Positions 53,401 to 64,000 of a DNA stretch of 64,000 nt are shown here, in pieces. Each line of letters starts with the position of its first letter. The stretch's first letter is position 1. The DNA is from Falciphora oryzae (lineage: Eukaryota > Ascomycota > Sordariomycetes > Magnaporthales > Magnaporthaceae). The translations under genes were made by a program, and so were the position numbers. A model generated the notes under the pieces. It did not search any database. It was given only the letters and a program-made list of their open reading frames with translations, and was not told the DNA's origin. The stretch covers positions 548,679-612,678 of the forward strand of contig JNVV01000011.1 of NCBI GenBank assembly GCA_000733355.1, read 5' to 3'.

Positions 53401-56400
53401 AGCGCTGAAGCTCTTCCTGGCGGTCCTATCCAAGCTCGCGCCGCAGGCCATCGCAGATGACAAGGAGGCCAAGCGCAAGGAGGCGGAGCGCAAGCGCGAG
53501 CTCGAGGAAGCGCGGAGGCGACAGGAAGAGGAAGAGCGGCGGAAGAAGGCCGAAGCCGAGGCCGAGGCAAAAGCCGCTCGTGAAAAGGAGGAGGCCGAGA
53601 GAAAGGCCAAGGAGGAGCGAGAGGCTGCTGAGGCGGCCGAGGCTGCCCTGCTGCAAGCATCCCAGTCCGAAGCCCATTCTGCCAACACGGCAAATGACAA
53701 CCAGGCGTCAGAGCCCCAAGCCATGGAAGGCGTCGAGACAGCTGAGGCTGCTCCGTCTGGTTCCAGTGCCCAGCAAGCCGGCGACGGCGACTCTCAGGAA
53801 CGCTTGATGACCAGCATCCGCGGGGAGCAGATTGACATCACCGGGCTTGGAATTGATCCCGAGTACCTCGCCGCGCTACCTGAGGAATTCAGGGAGGAGG
53901 TGATCGCCCAAACCCTCACCACGAGGCGGTCTGAAGCTCGGCAACAAGCCGAGAACACTGGCCAAGAAACCGAGGCCTTCAACGAGTTCCTCGACGCGCT
54001 CCCAGAGGAACTGCGCCAGGAGATCATCCAACAGGAAGCCCAGGAACGGAGACGACGTCAGCGGGAGGAGCGCCAGCGTGACAGCAATGCCAACAACAAC
54101 GCGAGCGTTCCGCAGGAGATGGATGCAGCCAGCATTCTCTTGACGTTCGACGCTACCCTACGCGAGGAGATTCTTATGGACCAGCACGAGGAGCTCGCCG
54201 AACATCTGCCGGCCGACATGGTGGCTCAGGCCCGCGCCGCAGCCGAGCGGCGGTCTGCCACAGCGGCATCTGCAGTGTACCGCAACCGTGAGGCTGTTCA
54301 GCGCGAGGGGCAGCGGTCTGACCACTCGCGCCAGGTCGCCGAGGCGGTCGCGCAGGCTGAAGTCAAGCCCACGCGACAGCCGGTGCCACAGATGCTCGAC
54401 AAGGCCGGCGTGGCAACACTCCTCCGCCTCATGTTCATTTCTCAGCCTGCGGCCATAAGGACTCACCACTTCGGCATCCTCTCGGACGTATGTGAGAACC
54501 GCCAAAACCGACTGGAGGTGATCAGCACTCTCCTCCAGATCCTTCAGGATGGTAGCACGGACATGGACGCCGTCGAGCGGAGCTTCGGCCAGCTCTCGCT
54601 CAAGGCCAGGCAGCCCAAGGAGAAGGACCTGCAGAAAACACCCAACAGTCTTAAGAGGAGTCTGACCAGCATCAACCCAGGCATCGTAATCCAGCACAAC
54701 TCAGACGTCTCCCCGTTGATGATCGTGCAGCAGTGCCTCGACCTGCTGGGGGAGCTCTGCCGTAACCTTCACATCCCCTCGCTCTTCCTGACGGAGCATG
54801 AGATCCTCGGTTCGTCGCTGAAGCGAACCCTCAGTCGCAAAGGCAAGGGCAAGGACCTCAAGGCGAACAAGTACGCCATCAACTCGCTTCTCAGCCTCCT
54901 AGGCCGCAGCCTCGTGATGGACAGCTCCGCAGTCATGCAACTGCTCGCGGATCTGCTGAACAAGGTCACATATCCCCTCCAAGCCTTGGAGCGACGGCGC
55001 CGGGAGGCCGAGGAGGAGGCAAAGAAGGCGACAGTTACCGAGTCAGCCACCAACTCCACCGAGACCGCCGGGGCATCAACAGCCGAGTCTCAGGCTGGCC
55101 AGTCCTCGTCCACAGCCACGGAAAACAACACTGAGGCAGCGCCCGCGGCCACAGCCGGTTCCGCCCCCGCTGCCGAGCAAGCCGACGCGGACGCTGATAA
55201 ATCAAAGACAGAAGAGGCCAAAGCAGCGGAAGCCAAGAAGTCCAAGCAACTGCAGCCTCCCGTCATCCCTTTCCACAATCTCACCCTCGTGGTGAATATC
55301 TTTGTGGCTCGGGAGTGCAGCTCCAAGACGTTCCAGAACACCATTTCGACCATCAAGAACTTGTCCAACATCCCGGGCGCCAAGGTCGTCTTCGGCCAAG
55401 AGCTGGTGCGGCAGGCCCGGCTCCTGAGTGAGAACATTGTGCGCGATCTGGACGACCTTCTGCCGCATATCCTGAAGGCAGAGTCGGGCACAGAGATACA
55501 GGGCGTTGCCCTCGCTAAATTCTCACCCGGCGCATCAGAGCAGAACAAGCTCCTTCGCGTGCTCACCGCGCTTGACCATCTGTTTGACTCCAAGGCCAAG
55601 AAGACAGATGACGAGTCGGCGGGCAAGGACTCGGAGAAGCAGGAGTTTATCAGCTCGCTGTACCACAACTCTACCTTCGGCACAATGTGGGAGAAGCTCA
55701 GCGCCTGCCTCAGCGCCATCCACCAGCGGGAGAACATGGTCAACGTCGCGACTATCCTGCTGCCGCTCATTGAGTCGCTGATGGTTGTCTGCAAGAACAC
55801 TACGCTGAGCGACGCGCCGGCGTCGCAGAGCCAAATGTCCAAGGAAATGCTACTCTCCAGCCCTCCACCCGAGAACCGCATGGCCGGTCTCTTCTTCAAC
55901 TTCACCGAGGACCATCGGCGTGTCCTGAACGAGCTCGTGCGCAACAACCCCAAGCTCATGTCGGGCACTTTCTCGCTTCTGGTTAAGAACCCCAAGGTAC
56001 TTGAGTTCGACAACAAGCGCAACTACTTCAACCGGAGCGTCCACGCCAAGTCAACCAACCAGACGCGGCCGTCATACGCGCCGTTGCAGCTGTCGGTGCG
56101 CCGAGACCACGTCTTCCACGACTCGTTCAAGTCGCTCTACTTCAAGAAGGGCGAGGAGATGAAGTATGGGAAGCTTAACATCCGCTTCCACGGCGAGGAG
56201 GGAGTAGACGCCGGCGGCGTCACACGAGAGTGGTTCCAGGTGCTCTCGCGGCAGATGTTCGACCCCAACTACGTGCTGTTTATCCCGGTATCATCGGATC
56301 GCACAACGTTCCACCCCAACAAGCTGAGCAGCATCAACGATGAGCACCTGATGTTCTTCAAGTTCATCGGGCGCGTCATTGGCAAGGCGCTCTACGAGGG

Positions 56401-57260
56401 GCGCGTGCTCGACTGTTACTTCAGCCGCGCGGTCTACAAGCGAATCCTCGGCAAACCCGTATCAGTCAAGGACATGGAGTCGTTCGACCCGGAATACTAC
56501 AAGTCGCTGGTCTGGATGCTAGAGAACGACATCACTGATATTATCACGGAGACATTCGCTGTTGAGGATGACGCCTTTGGCATGACCAAGACGGTAGATC
56601 TCTGCGAGAACGGACGCAACATCCCCGTCACGGAGGACAACAAGCACGACTATGTACGGCTGGTGGTGGAGCACAAGCTCCTCGCGTCGGTCAAAGACCA
56701 GATGGCCGAGTTCCTCACGGGCTTCCACGACATCATCCCGGCGGAGCTGATCGCCATCTTCAACGAGCAGGAGCTGGAGCTGCTCATTTCGGGCTTGCCC
56801 GACATCGACGTGGACGACTGGAAGAGCCACACCGAGTATCACAACTACACACCGTCCTCACAGCAGATCCAGTGGTTCTGGCGCGCGGTGCGTTCCTTCG
56901 ACAAGGAGGAGCGGGCCAAGCTGCTCCAGTTCGTCACGGGCACGTCCAAGGTGCCACTCAACGGGTTCAAGGAGCTTGAAGGCATGAACGGCGTGAGCCG
57001 GTTCAACATCCACCGCGACTACGGCAACAAGGAGCGGCTGCCGAGCTCGCACACATGCTTTAACCGTAAGTTCCCGGCCCGCCACGTCCTAACACATGCA
57101 TGCATGATGCAGACATACCCGGATGATCCGATACTAATGACGCGGCACTGTCCCCCCTTGTTTAGAACTCGATCTCCCCGAGTATGAAAGCTACGAGATT
57201 CTCCGCGCGCAGATTATGAAAGCCATCACTGCCGGAAGCGACTACTTCGGATTTGCATAA
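44475..57260 (+). CDS. tom1: Giant HECT-type E3 ubiquitin ligase, TOM1/HUWE1 orthologue (4132 aa)
   Basis: Six exons (44475-44522, 44600-51797, 51864-52394, 52472-52534, 52602-57065, 57166-57260) close in phase to 4132 residues. The family includes yeast Tom1 (3268 aa), Neurospora and human HUWE1. Known roles are removal of excess ribosomal proteins and histones, and mRNA export. The N-terminal armadillo-like DUF908/DUF913 region covers roughly residues 50-870 (DLYHWIPLLNRLDSILECF, LIYSYQGAFQSFVDAKGL). A very acidic Asp/Glu tract lies around 2390-2600. A DUF4414-type segment is near 3015-3110 (EYLAALPEEFREEVIAQTL, then FLDALPEELRQEII), preceded by a charged Ala/Glu/Lys helix. The HECT domain runs ~3780-4132 (GVDAGGVTREWFQVLSRQMF; catalytic Cys4099 in SSHTCFNQLDLP) and ends DYFGFA. 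Exon 1 is only 48 nt (MGKIVKPLQPKHRETL). Two introns near 52 kb lie in the acidic region; the last lies two codons after the catalytic Cys. Confidence 0.96.
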
Positions 57261-59448
57261 ATGGATGGATGGATGCAGCACTCACGGACCACTAGCAGAC
57301 GCAGGAGCTGGGTCTGACAGAAATTTCGAAAGATGTGTTTTTTGAGGGGGAGCCGGAACATACAAGGAAATGGCTGGCATTTTCTCAGGCGTCTGGAGGT
57401 TGTGAGGTTATTTCTACCAATTATTCTTTCCGACCGCCTTTTACGACTCTCTTCATCTTTTGTTCTTATTTCTTCTCTTGTTCTTACTCTTTGATTCTTC
57501 TTTTACTTCACCATCGATGTTACCTCGGTCTCTGGCAGGGAGATGATGATTCTTTTTTTGCGACATGTCCATTTCTTTCTCAACCCCGGGGACATACCTA
57601 CAGGCTCTGATGGCTGTCGGCCTCTTCTCACTCGTGGGCAGACGGAGGGAGCGATGGCCTCGACTGGAGGAGGTGGACACCCCTTCCTTCTTGGGGCGAC
57701 GATCTTTGATGATCAGGAACATACCATTAGCTTGACGCTTGCTGGATCTCTGATGGGACGCGGAGCGCAGACCGGGTCTCGTCCTTGAGGCAGTGAGAAG
57801 AAAACAAAAGAGTGGCTTCTGGGTGTGGTGTCTATTGTTTAGAATAGCCCATAATATGTCGTTGCTTCACTCGAGCCCGTGATGTCTTGGTCCGGTAGGC
57901 CAATACAAGAAGGCTTTCGGCCAGCCCCTTTTTTTGCTGCGTGGAGAAAGAGCCGCCGGGAGGGCCACTGAAGCGGTGTAGCGGGCCCGCCTGGGAAAAG
58001 GGGTCGGGGAGGCAGGGCAGTAAATTAGTTGGTCCGTGGCAAGGCCAAGCTGTCATTTGGCAGAGATTATTGGTGCTCAAGCAAGCGAAGGCACGCAGGG
58101 CGGGTTTGGGTGCGCAAGCTCAAACGGCGAGCCGCCGGGTCGCTGAAATCGATATGCGCTGATGCTCACATTAGCAGTGGGCCATGATGGCGGGCTCTAC
58201 GGTCGACCTCTACGGTGCGTCAAGAAGGAAAAGGGAAAATTTGTCCGCGATTCTTCGTCTCCCCACTTCTTTGAGGTTGTCCGCTCGATCCAGGAGGTGG
58301 GGTCACTGGAATACCTAAAGGTCAGTTGACGTTTTTCGTTTCGTTTGTTGGCCTAATTCTACATGTGGCCCACGAGGGACCCTGGACGTCCTTTTTTGCA
58401 TCTTGTCAAATTGTTTCAATGGGCAAGAAACAACTAGCATGGAGTGCATGAAGGGGGAGGGGGGGACTGAAAGGATTGTTGATAGCAGTGATGATTGGAT
58501 TGACTGGGAGGCCTAGACTCCAGCCACCTCCGCTGTCGAGGGACATTGATGGCCTCCCCACCTCGCAATGCAGGTACTGTATCTCAACTCAGTGCGAGGC
58601 ACGCAAGACGCCCTCTAGCCCAGCAAGAAAGGCCAGGCCAGACCATGACGTGGGCTGACCGAGACCACAACCACAACGATGTTCCATTCCCGGAGAGCTA
58701 ATGGCTATTGCGCTGCTAGCAGTTGCTGTTTGAGTGTGCCTGCCTGTGATATCCCGTGTGGGCTCTATGTGCACAGTACCTGGCGTGTCCCACAATTTAC
58801 TGGGTCCCGGATTGGTTGATTTGATCGGCGCAGCAGAGCGGGCACGGCACAGCGCAGCGCAGCGCTTGCACGACCCTAAAGGCAGCCCGCCCGCAGCCAG
58901 CCTCACAGCCCGCCCGCCCACTCCTGCAGCCCGCCTGCGCTAGTCCCTGAATTTAAGCAACAGGACGCTTGGGAAAGCGACGGCTGGCCACAGGAAAGGA
59001 GCCGGATCTGCCACGGACGTGCTGCCCACTACTGCTGCTTGCTGCTGCTGCTGCTGCTGCCGTAAAGAGTTGTCTGCCTATGCAGCGCAGCTGTCCAAAC
59101 CTCCCGTCTCATCCAACGTCCTGCCTCGACTGAGAGAGACCCCGACGCCGGGACCGACAATATACAGCACCTGCCTGCCTAATCGATAACACAGTGGCAC
59201 GACCTGACCTGCTGCACCCACACCGCCCACGCCCGCCCGCCCATCTGCACCGCTAATCCCATCCATGCTGTCGACGACGGGCAGAATCGACCACCAGCGA
59301 TAGCGGCTGGCAGCACCCCCTTGGCTAGCCCTGCATTCGGCCACGCTCCTCTGCTGCAGCACGCCCAGCCACCGCAACGAGACGGCTGAGACAGGCCTAG
59401 GAAGACAGAGAGCCCATTGAAGGAGAGAATACATTCCAGCCGGCAACT
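57261..59448. other. Intergenic region upstream of the Gyp5-like gene
   Basis: About 2.2 kb. It contains an ATGG microsatellite just after the TOM1 stop (57261-57275) and a GCT/CTG repeat (59041-59061). From about 58850 onward there is a C-rich leader region. No gene recognised. Confidence 0.5.
59041..59061 (+). repeat. GCT/CTG microsatellite in the Gyp5-like gene 5' region
   Basis: About seven GCT units, preceded by two shorter CTG runs (59031-59040). It lies roughly 390 nt before the proposed start codon, in non-coding sequence. Confidence 0.85.
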
Positions 59449-62400
59449 ATGTTGGTCGAAGCGGAAAAGCCAGCCGCCACCGCCGCCGAGTCGGCAGTGA
59501 CGCACGAACAGAGACCACTCTCGCCCTCGAGTGACTCGGAAAGAGAGGTATGCACCTTTATTTTATTTTATTTTTTTGGGCCAATCTTCGGCCTCTTCAC
59601 CTCAACACACCAAAACCTTGTTCGAGTCGGCGCATGGACTGGCCGCCCTTTCCCTTCCCCCTCCTCAGCGCCTGCAACCTCACCTCAGCCTCCCCTCAAC
59701 CCACGCGGGCGCTGCAGCTCTCGCCCTGCGCTATTCTCTCTCTCCAGATCGTCGGAGCAGCACCATGACCCCGGCAGGCTGCCACACATGACTGCATTCC
59801 AGCAGCACCACACCGACACACCGCACCTCGCCTTTGCTAACCCGCGCCGACCATGCCCTCTCGACAGGACACCTTCGAGGACGCGCCCGATACCGCCTCG
59901 GTTCGCTCATTAACCAAGAGAAAGCCCTCTGTCCCGCGACCCGAGAGCCAGCAGTCGGAGCTGGCAGCAGCGTTCCAGAAGATCAAGGAGAAGAAGACGG
60001 CCAAGGGGCAGGACATCACCTCGCCCACCTCCGGCGCCACCCCCGTCACGAAGCCAAAGCAGCCAGACGAGCCCGAGACCAAGGCCCCGGCCCCAGCCCC
60101 CGACCAACCTGCCGTCCCACCCAAGGACTCGGAAAACAACACCGACGACAGGCCCGAGTCGCCCTCGGGCGCCGCCGCCAACCGCCTATCCGAGGCATCC
60201 AACGGAGCTTTAGACAATGTCAACCTCCACGAGGACGCACCGGTGGCTGAAGGTACGCCGCCCAGGCCCTTTCGTGCCCCTCCCACCCTTCCCCGCTGAC
60301 GCCCCTTATTTTCAGGCTCCCGAGAGGGTAGTGAGAGCACGCCCAGCCCGACTGAGCGTGCAGCCCCCAAGACATTGTCGTTGAGCAGCATCACGCACGC
60401 CCTCCCTGCCATGCCTTGGTCCCCTCCGGCCACCGAGTCCCCTACGAAGACTGTGCCCCGCGTCACCACCGCCCCCAGCCATGTTCCGTCCCCCGTCATG
60501 GTCCCACCGGCCCCGGAGCCACTAAGCCGGAAGCTCACAAGCCCTTTCTCTTGGCTGTCGAGGAACACGTCCAAAGACAAGGACGCCTCCACGTCCCCAC
60601 CCGTGCCGTCTCCTCGCAGGAACACGGCCAGCTCTGTCGCCACACTCACGAGCAACCCCGAGATGATTCTCGGTAGACTGGAGGAGGAGAAGGGTGGCGC
60701 AAGGAATAGCCTGAAGGACCGCTTCAAACTCGTGCGCATGCGCGAGGAAGCTGGCATCACGTCGCTGCCCGAGGAAGACGAGGGCGAGAGCCCGGCTACA
60801 ACCGCCAAGTCTACCGCCAACGCGCTCAGCCCAGCGGCCACCACACCGGGCGGCGCAGGGGCTGATGGCGTCGATAACGGCATACAACCCCCGCCTTCTC
60901 CCCTACCCAAAAGCCCGAACCCAAGCCTGGCACCAGGCACTGTATCTGGGGTAGATGCTGGGCCGTCAGCCATTGCCGACGGAGCGCCCGTAGATTGGGA
61001 CCTGTGGCAATCGGTGGTGTACGAGGGCCCCTCGGCCGTGGCCCGGACGAGTTCCGAGGAGCTCAACAAGGCTATCGCAGTCGGCATCCCCAATGTCATC
61101 CGAGGCGTGGTGTGGCAGGTTCTCGCGCAGAGCAAAAACGAAGGCCTCGAGCTCGTTTACCGCGAACTCGTGGCCCGGGGCACCGACAAGGAGAAAGATC
61201 GCCACAGCACCAGCTCCCTCGGGACGTCGAGCAACAGCAATCTCAGCATTAAGCAACGCGGAGAGACCGCCTCGTCCGCCTCGTCGGTTCACTCAGACGG
61301 CGAGAGCACCGGCAGCAATCCCATCAAAGACGCCGAGGCGGCGGCCGCCGCCGCCGCCGCAGCCGCCAAGAACCAGGCCATCGCACTGGCAGACCGGAAA
61401 AAGAGAGAGAAGGACGAGAAGGCTACGCTCCAGAAGCTGGAGAAGGTGATCCGCAAGGACCTCGGCATGCGCACCAGCTTCTCCAAGTTTGCCGCCTCAC
61501 AGGGCCTCCAGGAGGCGCTCTTTGGTGTGTGCAAGGCGTACGCGCTATTCGACGAGGCGGTCGGGTATGCCCAGGGGATGAACTTCCTGGTGATGCCGCT
61601 GCTCTTCAACATGCCTGAGGAGGAGGCTTTTTGCCTGTTGGTCCGACTTATGAACCACTACAAGCTGCGTGACCTTTTCATTCACGACATGCCCGGGCTA
61701 CACAAACATCTGTATCAGTTTGAGCGGCTGATCGAGGACCTGGAGCCGGCGCTCTACTGCCACCTACACCGCAAGGGCATCTCGTCGCACCTGTACGCGA
61801 CCCAGTGGTTCCTGACGCTGTTCGCGTATAAGTTTCCGCTGCAGCTCGTGTTGCGCATCTACGACCTCATCCTGTCCGAGGGCCTGTCGGCCATTCTCAG
61901 GTTCAGCGTGGTGCTGATGCAGAAGAATGCTGCTGCGCTGCTTCAGATCTCCGACATTTCGGCCCTGACCGTCTTCCTGCGGGATCGGCTGTTCGACGTC
62001 TACATTGACGCGACACCCAGCGCGGGCGGCCTGCTTGAGAGCGGATTCTTCGGCTCCTCGTCGGCTAGTATCGACAAAGAGGTGTACCGGGCGGACCAGA
62101 TGGTGCGGGACGCGTGCGACGTGCGCATCATGCCCGAGATGTTGGCGCTGTACACGCAGGAGTGGGAGGAGAAGACGGCGGCCGAGAAGGCCCGCGAGGC
62201 CGAGATCACCCGGCGCGACGCCGAGATTGAAGAACTCAAGGGATCCAACCACGCGGCCACCATCAAGATCCGCAAGTTCGAGGAGCAGCTCCAGGTCAAC
62301 GACTTGGAGCAGACGACCCTGGCGACGCAGCTGGTGCACCTCAAGGTGGAAAACCAGGAGCTCAGGGACGAGACGGAGTCGCTGCGCGAGCAGGTCAAGA

Positions 62401-62757
62401 CGCTCCGAGAACTGCTCCAGGACCAGCCGGCCGAGCTCGAGAAGGCTTGGCAGGAGGAGCGCGCGGGCTTGCTCGAGCGCAACGAGAAGGTGGCCAAGGA
62501 GAAGAGAAGGGTTGAGTGCGAGATGGCGGATCTCGAGGAGCAGCTGGTTAAGACCAAGATGGAGTACGCCGAGGTAAGAACTAACTCTCCCTTGTCCCGT
62601 TCTCCCTTGTCCCGTTGCCTGCCCCCTCCCATCACCACCAACCATCCTTTATTGTGAAAACCATACTGACTAGCTCTGTTTCTTGTCGGTAAAGATCAAC
62701 TCACAGCACGAGACCCTCACCAGGAGGTGGACTGACCTAAAGAGACAATTTGCTTAA
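59449..62757 (+). CDS. gyp5: Gyp5-like TBC-domain Rab GTPase-activating protein
   Basis: Gyp5 accelerates GTP hydrolysis on Ypt1/Sec4-type Rabs in ER-Golgi and post-Golgi traffic. Four exons (59449-59547, 59868-60252, 60316-62573, 62695-62757) close in phase to 934 residues. The disordered N-terminal ~400 residues include LTSPFSWLSRNTSKDKD. The TBC domain runs from ~417 to ~700: GIPNVIRGVVWQVLAQSKNE, the arginine-finger segment IRKDLGMRTS (I540, D543, R547), YALFDEAVGYAQGMNFLVMP (glutamine finger Q581) and LYATQWFLTLFAYKFPL. A C-terminal coiled coil spans ~780-934 (AEITRRDAEIEELKGSNHAA and onward). YAQGM in place of YCQGM, and one extra residue before the Arg, are usual for the Gyp5 branch. 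Intron 1 (320 nt) is long for this genome. An in-frame ATG at 59853 (MPSRQDTFEDAPD) would give a 906-residue alternative. Confidence 0.93.
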
Positions 62758-62956
62758 TGACTGCCCTCAAGGGTGTCTTACGGCCGCGGTTTTAATCATG
62801 TTCACAAATGATGAGTTTAATCCTCCAAAGAAAAAAAAAAAAACAGCGATCATCGTCCTCTTTTTTTTTTTCTTCTTTCCCTTTGTTGTCTGTCACTACT
62901 CCGTTTCGAATTCCCGTCATGTCTTCCAGCTCCATCTTGTTTCCCATCCTATTCAC

Positions 62957-62987
<31 letters not shown>

Positions 62988-63802
62988 CCACGACACAGGA
63001 AAGGGATTGGCGTTTTTTTCCGTTTTCCAAGACATCGCATTCACATACCAGGGAGGACTAAGGGGGTCCGCGCGCATATTTTTTTGATGATGGAAAGAAA
63101 AAGAAGACTCAGGAAAAAGAAGAAATGCCCAAGAACGGACATGAAATGGATAGGCAGAAAGAGATTGAACATATGTGATCTGCTTGTTTGGGAATGTGAA
63201 AGCAGCCTGTCTTGTTTTCTCGTTGCCTCTCCTCACTGCCACTTGTTTTTCTATAATGCTCTTTTTGCTCGACGTCTTTTGTTGAACCCCTATTTTGTTT
63301 GTTTTTTTTCTTCGCTTAGCATTTTGTGTTCTCCATAACCACCGCCCTAGACGGGCCTTTAGACCATCGGAGACGATTTTTTTTTTTTTTTTTCATCTTA
63401 GTCTAGTGCCTCCAACACAGAATATCCAGCTAGCCGACTCCAGCCATCCTCCCGCGGCGGGTTCCTTGGTGGGGAAGGACACCAAGGTTGCCTGCCTTGG
63501 ATACCTCAGCAAGCCATCATGTCACAGCGCAAAGTGCAGTCACATGAACAAATCGAACCGAGCCGCAAAGAATTATCGCCTTCCAAATGCAAGCATGAAA
63601 ACGTGAGAGGCATGAACCATCTCCCACACTGTATCCCATGATGTGATAACAAAAGCCTAAAGGATGCCCATGGGCAAGCAAGCCGAAAAAGTCGCCATAC
63701 CATTCCTGCACCTTGAGCCGATTGTTTTTCTTTTCCCAGAAATGCAAACACGCGAACCCGGTTCCTATTCATAAGACCACAAAAAACGCCGCCAACACAT
63801 GC
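62758..63802. other. Convergent intergenic region with T homopolymers
   Basis: About 1 kb between the Gyp5-like gene and RPS6. It has T-runs at 62957-62982 (26 T) and near 63378-63393, and a short A-run near 62829-62842. Only small unsupported frames. Confidence 0.5.
62957..62982. repeat. Poly-T tract (26 nt)
   Basis: Longest homopolymer in the window, in the 3' flank of the Gyp5-like gene; non-coding. Confidence 0.9.
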
Positions 63803-64000
63803 TTACTTGCGCATGGAGCTGGCCCTCCGCTTGCGGGCCTCCGACTTGACGGCCTTGGCCTCGGCCACACGCTTGGCGAGGATCTGGGCGTACTCGTTCT
63901 GTAGTCGCGAAGCATCGCGTTGGGTTAGCGGACTGTGAATGTGCTGGCCAGATGCCTGTCAAGGGAGAGGGGTTACACGTACGGCAGCGTCCTTGACCTT
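63803..64000 (-). CDS. rps6: 40S ribosomal protein S6 (eS6), 3' end (partial)
   Basis: The gene enters from the right edge. The last two exons in view are 64000-63983 (KVKDAA) and 63898-63803, joined over an 84-nt intron (GTACGT...GACTACAG), both in phase 0. The final exon encodes 31 residues, NEYAQILAKRVAEAKAVKSE and then ARKRRASSMRK. This is the C-terminal tail of eS6 with the RRASS box, the site phosphorylated by the TOR-S6K/AGC kinase pathway in other eukaryotes. The rest of the protein lies outside the window. Confidence 0.88.

Noticed and set aside
52472..57187. A separate 1571-codon HECT gene starting at 52472
   Set aside because: The frame begins with exon 4 of TOM1. Splice signals at 52394/52472, 52534/52602 and 57065/57166 join it in phase to the upstream 2600 residues of the TOM1 family. 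Its own first ATG is an exon-boundary artefact.
59837..61135. 432-codon minus-strand frame over the Gyp5-like gene
   Set aside because: Antisense to exons 2-3 of a gene with a clear TBC domain and consistent splice phases. No motif in the antisense product.

Overview
The window is a piece of a filamentous ascomycete (Pezizomycotina) chromosome, most likely a Sordariomycete. The reasons are compact genes with short introns (about 50-105 nt, GTRNGT-type donors), GC-rich coding sequence, long pyrimidine-rich intergenic spacers, and gene content. The content includes a Pth11/rhodopsin-type membrane receptor, a RAM-pathway SOG2, a TOM1-type giant HECT ligase, a Cce1-type mitochondrial resolvase and a fungal dienelactone-hydrolase/SnoaL fusion. 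I see no prophage, CRISPR array, rRNA or intact transposon. Two runs of N (12839-12903 and 33339-33412) are assembly gaps.

Layout, left to right: the 3' end of an unrecognised coiled-coil gene (+, to 754); a DLH/SnoaL fusion protein (-, 1227-2751); UFD2 ubiquitin-chain elongation factor (+, 3620-7513); an orphan FAR1/MULE-type DNA-binding protein (-, 7818-8642); a TBC-domain RabGAP (+, 9355-12747); exocyst SEC6 (-, 14503-16758); a rhodopsin-domain membrane protein (-, 17631-19616); glutathione reductase (-, 21306-22920); the Holliday-junction resolvase CCE1 (+, 24017-25159); a short RecQ helicase (-, 25524-27273); SOG2 (+, 29958-33108); a PHBH-family FAD monooxygenase (-, 34389-36179); a BLOC1S1/GCN5L1-domain protein (+, 37311-38642); trans-2-enoyl-CoA reductase TSC13 (-, 39025-40116); ribosomal protein S8 (+, 42464-43177); the 4132-residue TOM1/HUWE1-like HECT E3 ligase (+, 44475-57260); a Gyp5-like TBC RabGAP (+, 59449-62757); and the 3' end of ribosomal protein S6 (-, from 63803 to the window edge).

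Exon structures were worked out by hand from splice signals, reading phase and family similarity. In every multi-exon gene given here the phases close exactly. The genes are mostly housekeeping. Several act in polarised secretion and membrane traffic (two RabGAPs, SEC6, a BLOC-1-type subunit, SOG2), two in ubiquitin-chain building (UFD2, TOM1), and two in branched-DNA processing (CCE1 and RecQ, a convergent pair). I found no clear new multi-gene system. The most interesting items are small: a 20-nt micro-exon in the receptor gene, an orphan transposase-type DNA-binding gene, stop-free 3n introns in three genes, a hairpin in the RPS8 intron, a perfect 20-bp palindrome between RecQ and SOG2, and a hydrolase-fold protein that appears to have lost its nucleophile.
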